Assembly (NCBI RefSeq): GCF_000003815.2
Contig: NC_049985.1
Location: 17,862,435-17,926,434, forward strand
DNA: 64,000 bases
Reading direction: 5' to 3'
Source: Branchiostoma floridae
Lineage: Eukaryota; Chordata; Leptocardii; Amphioxiformes; Branchiostomatidae
The position numbers and the translations under genes were made by a program. A model generated the notes under the pieces. It was not told the DNA's origin, searched no databases, and worked only from the letters and a program-made list of their open reading frames with translations. Shown here piece after piece: positions 58,338 through 64,000 of the stretch; positions within the stretch are counted from its first letter, which is position 1, and the number at the start of each line of letters is the position of its first letter.

Positions 58338-59355
58338 GTTACCTGTGTTGCCGCCCCTCCCCCTGTTTGTACACACACTGTAGATCACATCGCAAGCACA
58401 CACACTAGCGAGGACTCGCCACCCATGGCCCTACTGACCCCTGGACTTTCTGTCAGTATGTTTACTACGTCGGTAAAAACGTTGCCTTGCTAGATATACT
58501 TCATTATAAACACATTCGTATTGTCCCGGATAGACGTACATACCTGTGTCATGTGTGGCGTCGGCGTGGCGCAATGGCTAGAGCGCTGGGCTCAGAAGCA
58601 AGAGGTTCGATACTCTGACATGACCCAATGTTGTGTCCGTGGGAGGCGCACCTTCCTCGACGGGCCACTCGGCTAATCTGTTTTAGGTAGTGCTAAAATG
58701 TTACATGGATTTGGTGCGACACTGGAACAAGACCTGCAAATTTGCCAAAAGAACCGTATTTTCGCACATGTATTTGTACCTACAAAACATTGCTATAATC
58801 TGCCCACTGCTAGAAATAAGAAAACGACAACCCGTGAAAAAAACACAAAGTTTTATTGCTTTAAAGTAAGGAATTTTTGTATTTGTTACATTTGTATTTC
58901 TGTATCTGTATCTGTATCTATATAGCCGGTAGCTGGTTATATTACCCTGAACGATCCGTCACACCTAACTTTTGCACATCTATCTGCAAGCGTTCTTTAA
59001 AGCTATCCAGAGAAGATGCCGCTACTGTGCTTGGTGATAACAAGTTCCACTCTACGATAGTTCTGGGAAAATACGAATTTTTGAACAAATATATTTCAAT
59101 TCAATTGGAAGATGCTGTGCCCGCAAAGGTCAGACTTGACAGTAAAATGCAGAGGTGGTAGAAGCAGTCGTTCATCAGATATAACAGACATCCCAGGTCA
59201 CGGGCCGGGGTCAATAGGAGAGTCTATTAATTCACGATAGGTATATCTTTTTTTTCTTACATTTTTACTGATGCCAAACTCTGTCATTAAGTCCCACGCG
59301 AGCGAAGTGAAAGATGTAGACCTGTTACTTATTTTGGAACTCGCAGTTTACTTGT
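58338..59355. other. Intergenic between BHMT-like genes E and D
   Basis: Holds the SINE at 58560-58685 and sequence shared with 52270-52900 downstream of gene C's start. This shows that the 5' flanks of C and D were duplicated together. It should contain the gene D promoter. A (GTATCT)n tract lies near 58900. Confidence 0.5.
58560..58685 (+). mobile_element. tRNA-derived SINE (duplicate of 52312-52445)
   Basis: A box CGTGGCGCAATGGCTAGAGC and a shortened B box GAGGTTCGATACTCTGAC. It matches the copy upstream of gene C apart from small changes, so it was copied with the segment. Confidence 0.8.
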
Positions 59356-62300
59356 TCAGAACTTGTTTTTGCAGACCTCCTGTGTGTTGAAGTCGATGAG
59401 AGTCGGGTCGGTGCCGTAGTACGCGTGTTTGGTCATGTCGGCTGTGTAGCGCGAGGCGGGCGGCTGCCGGCCCAGCGCCTCGGCCATGGCGCGGGTGAAG
59501 TGCGAGGCGTTCCCGCAGCACAGCCCGAGGTACCGCACCCCGAGGGCGCGCGCCCGGCGGCTGAAGGCGGCGATCTGAGACCGGCTGCACAGCCACGGGT
59601 CCAGGTCCAGAGGGAAGGCGACCTTACCTGCAACAAGACCACAACAACACGCTCTTAACAAAACCACAACATAAACAAGTGTGGAGCAGTGACCACCAAT
59701 CATGTCTTCCCTATCCTTATAATGCATTTAATGGCAAATAGAAGCTGTCAAAAGTCACCTACCTGACGTTTCGTTCTCGAAAAACTAACATTGAGAGGGT
59801 AGCCCGGCTTCTAAAATGTCCATTCTCAACTTTTCGGAACTTTCTGACCGGTGATTTGCATCCAAACGCAACTCGGTGACCTTTGACCCCATCTGGCACT
59901 ACAATGACAGCTACATAACAAACTTCTTTCTAGTGTTCCAGGCACCCAAAACAGGCTTAAAAGTCTGTTTTTTTCGACATAATAAAAAACCTACAACCCT
60001 TACCTGTAGAATACAGCTCCAAGATGCCAACATTTCCAAAGAAAAACACATCTTCTGATACTTTTAAAAATCAATCCTGTGGGGACTCACCGGGGACCTT
60101 CTGCGCAGCCGTCAATTAGGGGTCATTGCCCTTGTAGGGGCCCGAACTTGAGAATTGACAAGTTTCAATCATTTCGCATGATGCGAGTAAGAGTTTTCAA
60201 ACATTATCCCAAGTTTCAAAGCTTTCTGACCAAGAATGCTCCCAGGGGAATGGATCTCATGGCAGGTGTCAGAGGACTTTCCTCAAGGCTTTGGCAGTGG
60301 TTTGAGGCATTTGATAGGCTCCATAGCATTAACCAAAAAGTGACACAAACTGAAGAAAAAGTTAAAAGCTGATCTTTCTAGCATAAGGAAAGTATTCTCC
60401 CACCATTTACACACCTAAAGTTGTATTGAAAAGCTGCCAGGTTAGACTTTGAAGCATTTTATGAGAGTGCATATTACATTATCAATAAAAGTTACAGAAA
60501 GTAAGAAATCAGGCCCAAAACCACTAATATGGCAGAATTTCTCAAGAAATTTCAGTCAGTTGAGTCAGGTAAAGCCTTTCTTTTGCCCATATAACCAATT
60601 TTTGGCAACATATTGGCCCCCAATGATATATAAGCCCCAAAGGACACAACTACCCCCCCCCTCATTCTATGCACTCTCATCATCTGCTCCAAAGTGTGGT
60701 CTAACAGCATTTAGATACAAATTTTGGTGTCTAAACTGATGGAGAGTAGTCCCCTTATGACAGGGTGAGCAGATTTTACCATTTTCCCCTGTTTGTGCCA
60801 CTTTTTGCTAAACAATATGAAGTCTAACCAAAGCCACAAACCTTACCACATCCCTCCTGACACCTGTGCTCCCTGGGGACCAATCCTTGGAGTAGGGTCT
60901 CCGTGAAGTCTTTAAAACTTGTGACAATGCTTGACAACCCTTCCCGCATCACTTGAAGTGTCTTGACACCTGCTAATTTTGAACTTGACTACCCTGCCGA
61001 ACATGGCAGAGCAGTGACCACCAATCATGTCTTCCCTATCCTTATAATGCATTTAATGGCAAATAGAAGCTGTCAAAAGTCACCTACCTGACGTTTCGTT
61101 CTCGAAAAACTAACATTGAGAGGGTAGCCCGGCTTCTAAAATGTCCATTCTCAACTTTTCGGAACTTTCTGACCGGTGATTTGCATCCAAACGCAACTCG
61201 GTGACCTTTGACCCCATCTGGCACTACAATGACAGCTACATAACAAACTTCTTTCTAGTGTTCCAGGCACCCAAAACAGGCTTAAAAGTCTGTTTTTTTC
61301 GACATAATAAAAAACCTACAACCCTTACCTGTAGAATACAGCTCCAAGATGCCAACATTTCCAAAGAAAAACACATCTTCTGATACTTTTAAAAATCAAT
61401 CCTGTGGGGACTCACCGGGGACCTTCTGCGCAGCCGTCAATTAGGGGTCATTGCCCTGTGTGACGTCAGATCCAACATGGCGGCGCTCATGACCGCCGAC
61501 GAAATCAATACAGGTTTTGTAACTTGAATGGGTGACGTGAACAATTTGATAACGTTCTACAACCAAAAGCAAGACAATCTTTAGATAATGGTATTTGTAT
61601 CAAATCTTGTGCATGCAGATTCTGTGATCACCATGGTGAGAAGGGCTTGTCATGGTAACGAGCTGTTTCTTGATCACGGTGATAACCGACTGTTATCACC
61701 ATGGTAACGAAATACTGTTGTCTGTGATCACCATGGAAACGACTTATGCGTGCAGACAATACGATGGCCTCACCATCCGGGTCCTTGAGCGTCATGAAGT
61801 GTGGGCTGTCCGGGTGTGTGCGGTACGGGACGGGGGCCGCTACAAGAGGCACCTGGGAGGGGAGATCATGCGGATGTTTCTCACTTTCGTCAATGAAGGT
61901 TAGACACCCAGGTAACAACTTACCTATCTACCGTCAGTCAGTCTATGCAAACTATGACTCTACGCAAGTAACAAGTACGCCACGAAATAGCATAACTATG
62001 AATTGATGTGCAACGGAGGTGACGTCCAGTAAGAAACAAAATGTAAGACAAAGTTTCTCACCTTGGTAGAAGTACATGTGGAAATCAAAATAAGCTCAGC
62101 CAAAAACACATTTACCTGGTCATGATTTAGACTACTCCTCAGTTATCATCTACACTTGCATTTCAGGTTGTAGAAAGAATCTTATTTCCTGACAGTCCTC
62201 GGCCTTGTGGAGAGCTATTTACGGTACATTCGTTAGACTTTTTTGGTGTGTGAGCTCTTCAGACTAAGACTTTTTTGTGTGCAAGCTATTCAGACTAAGG

Positions 62301-64000
62301 CCTTACCATGATTAGACCTTTCGACTAGACCTATCGTGTGGCGTCTCACCGACCTTGATCTTGTCCTTCAGGTCCTCGAGCAGGGGCAGCATGGTGGGCG
62401 GGCCCCGGCCGCAGTTCAGCCCGACGGCGGCGGCTCCGGCCTCCGCTAGCCGCACCAGCGCGTCCCCTAGCGGGACCCCGTCAAACAGCAGGTCTCCGCG
62501 GTGCTTACTGATGCCAACTACAGCCGGTAGACCTGGCAAGGAACAGACAGGAAAGAGTACAGAAAAAGGTCAAGGTTAAGATAGACCTACAGCCTTTTTG
62601 AGAACGTTAAGCGACATTGGGTTGTTGTTCAAAACATGTGTCTAACAACAGAGTAACATGGCAGTTTGATTAGATTGAATAGATTGTGAAAAGTCCCTGT
62701 CACAAAGCAACAGAAAATCGATTGGCCGACGAGTCTGCAAAGTCTTAATGGCATTGATAATTTTTCGGCAGTGACACGCCCGGTGTTCTGTCGATCGAAA
62801 GAAATTGCAATGGTGGGAGGGGGTTCAAGATCTATTCCAATTTCAAAATCTCATGAAGACCTGTAACCCATGTACTGAATGGTCCTGAATATCAATATAA
62901 TCCCTCCATGCCTTCTAGAGTTATGCTGTACATCCAGAAAGGCTTGTACACACAAAAGGGCATACATACATAAAGACATAACCACAAGTACAACCGAAAA
63001 CATAACCTTGCTGGCGATGGTAACCACACCTTTCCCGTACTGCTTGACGCACTCCAGAGCGAGGCTGGCCTCGGCGTAGGCGAAGAAAGTCTCGGCGTAG
63101 ATGAAGTCCGCCCCTCCCTCCACGGCCCACTCAATCTGCTCCTGTCATAGGGTTCAGAGACAAGGTGTTGTATCAAAGATGTGCTTATATCCATGACATG
63201 CTTCAAAGCACCCCCTTGGATATCCTGAACACGTCGCAAGCGTAAACCATCACCGCTTGCGATCCTGTCAATCACAGACGACACCAGAAGAGCACATCCT
63301 GGATATCCACGACTTGGACGGAGCACGTTTTGGATAGGTCACGAGGCCCCCCGAAAAACCAAAGAGTACATAACTGGAGAAAAGCGCATTACATGTTGCT
63401 CGAAAAGAAACGACACTGTACTTTTGGCGACGCCTCAGGTCCGAGGATATTTCAGGGATGGATAATTAGCGGGAATCACATGTGTTAAGAATGTATGGAA
63501 CTCCTTGTCAAAGAACTAAACTGTGGCATTTATAAGAAGATTAGACTTGGCATCTCAGGTAAACAAGACGAGTATTTGAAGGCAATTTACTGTCTACAAT
63601 TGGATAAGACCCGGAGTTCACTCCCAGACGTCGACGTTTCGCGTGACATCCAGCATTCAATCGTCACTACAGTGGACTTGCAGAATATATCAATAAAGTA
63701 GAAGCCAGTTAATTTCACAATGGATTAACGCAAACTTCTGCTAACTGCACGGAGACCCCAAACGGTGCCGTCTAGCTAGATAACTTAGCATTACTGCACC
63801 ATGGTGCAGCCGGATACATGTAATTGCACGAAATTCACAAAAAAGGCCGTGCAATTAAGCGGCTTCCACTGTACTAGAACAGCTAACGAAAAGCCATTGA
63901 ACGTGTTGAATGTCACTAAATCGTAAGGAGTTTTTTTGTGGCATTTTATATCCAACTCCTTACCTTGAACATGGCGCGTGCCTTCGGTTCCCAGGCCGGG
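59356..64000 (-). CDS. BHMT-like homocysteine S-methyltransferase E (5' end beyond window)
   Basis: Minus exons visible: one starting at 63964 and continuing past 64000 (ending in ARAMFK), then 63030-63141, 62354-62532, 61774-61852 and 59356-59627. They are in phase. The exon sizes equal those of genes C and D. The zinc cysteines are present ([14 protein letters not shown]). The middle exons are the most diverged of the five genes ([39 protein letters not shown]), while the terminal exon is almost identical to C and D. That mosaic suggests gene conversion of the last exon or recent exchange. A 1.77-kb LTR-like element sits in the last intron. The N-terminal exons are outside the window. Confidence 0.9.
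59684..61457. mobile_element. Small LTR-like retroelement with 449-bp direct terminal repeats
   Basis: Direct repeats 59684-60132 and 61009-61457, equal in length (449 bp) and apparently identical, flank an 876-bp interior. A 5-bp target duplication GTGTG adjoins both ends (59679-59683 and 61458-61462). Just inside the left repeat, GTAGGGGCCCGAACTTGAG resembles a tRNA primer-binding site. The interior has a short open stretch (about 60079-60372) but no gag, protease or reverse transcriptase. It is best read as a non-autonomous (TRIM-like) element. The terminal bases are GA...CT instead of the usual TG...CA, and no polypurine tract was found, so the class is tentative. Confidence 0.8.

Overview
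The window looks like animal nuclear DNA, most likely from an invertebrate chordate such as amphioxus (Branchiostoma). The reasons are intron-rich genes with GT-AG junctions, dense miniature inverted-repeat elements, tRNA- and 5S-rRNA-derived SINEs, a fibrinogen-related lectin gene and a tandem betaine-homocysteine-methyltransferase-like cluster. The species is an inference. Two 100-bp N runs mark scaffold gaps. All exon structures were rebuilt by hand by matching splice sites and reading phase.

Layout: (1) a 27-bp minisatellite (about 46-1262); (2) a six-exon secreted fibrinogen-domain protein on + (1838-5844); (3) a repeat-rich intergenic stretch; (4) an eight-exon 2-oxoglutarate/Fe(II) dioxygenase of the isopenicillin-N-synthase-like family on - (9222-14196); (5) a nine-exon group II PLP-dependent decarboxylase on + (19048-24642); (6) five tandem homocysteine S-methyltransferase (BHMT-like) genes, all on -: A (25947-31081), B (32508-39191), C (41796-52088), D (52912-58337) and E (59356 to past the window end). 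C and D are near-identical recent duplicates. Copy C was later hit by a non-LTR retrotransposon and by a foldback transposon with 742-bp arms. Copy E was hit by a small LTR-like element.

The strongest unexplained signal is that tandem duplications repeatedly straddle exon-intron junctions. In three unrelated gene families, pieces of exons carrying the acceptor or the donor are repeated in the neighbouring intron. Examples are at least nine extra first exons before the decarboxylase, four before the dioxygenase, nine and seven truncated exon-2 copies in BHMT-like genes C and D embedded in telomere-like repeats, and 12-22-bp minisatellites seeded at splice donors. These are arrays of decoy splice sites. 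They could drive alternative splicing, or record a local mutational process that targets junctions.

No operon-like or metabolic link between the genes can be shown. BHMT-like enzymes transfer a methyl group to a thiol, the decarboxylase acts on an amino acid and the dioxygenase oxidises a small molecule, but shared pathway membership would be speculation.
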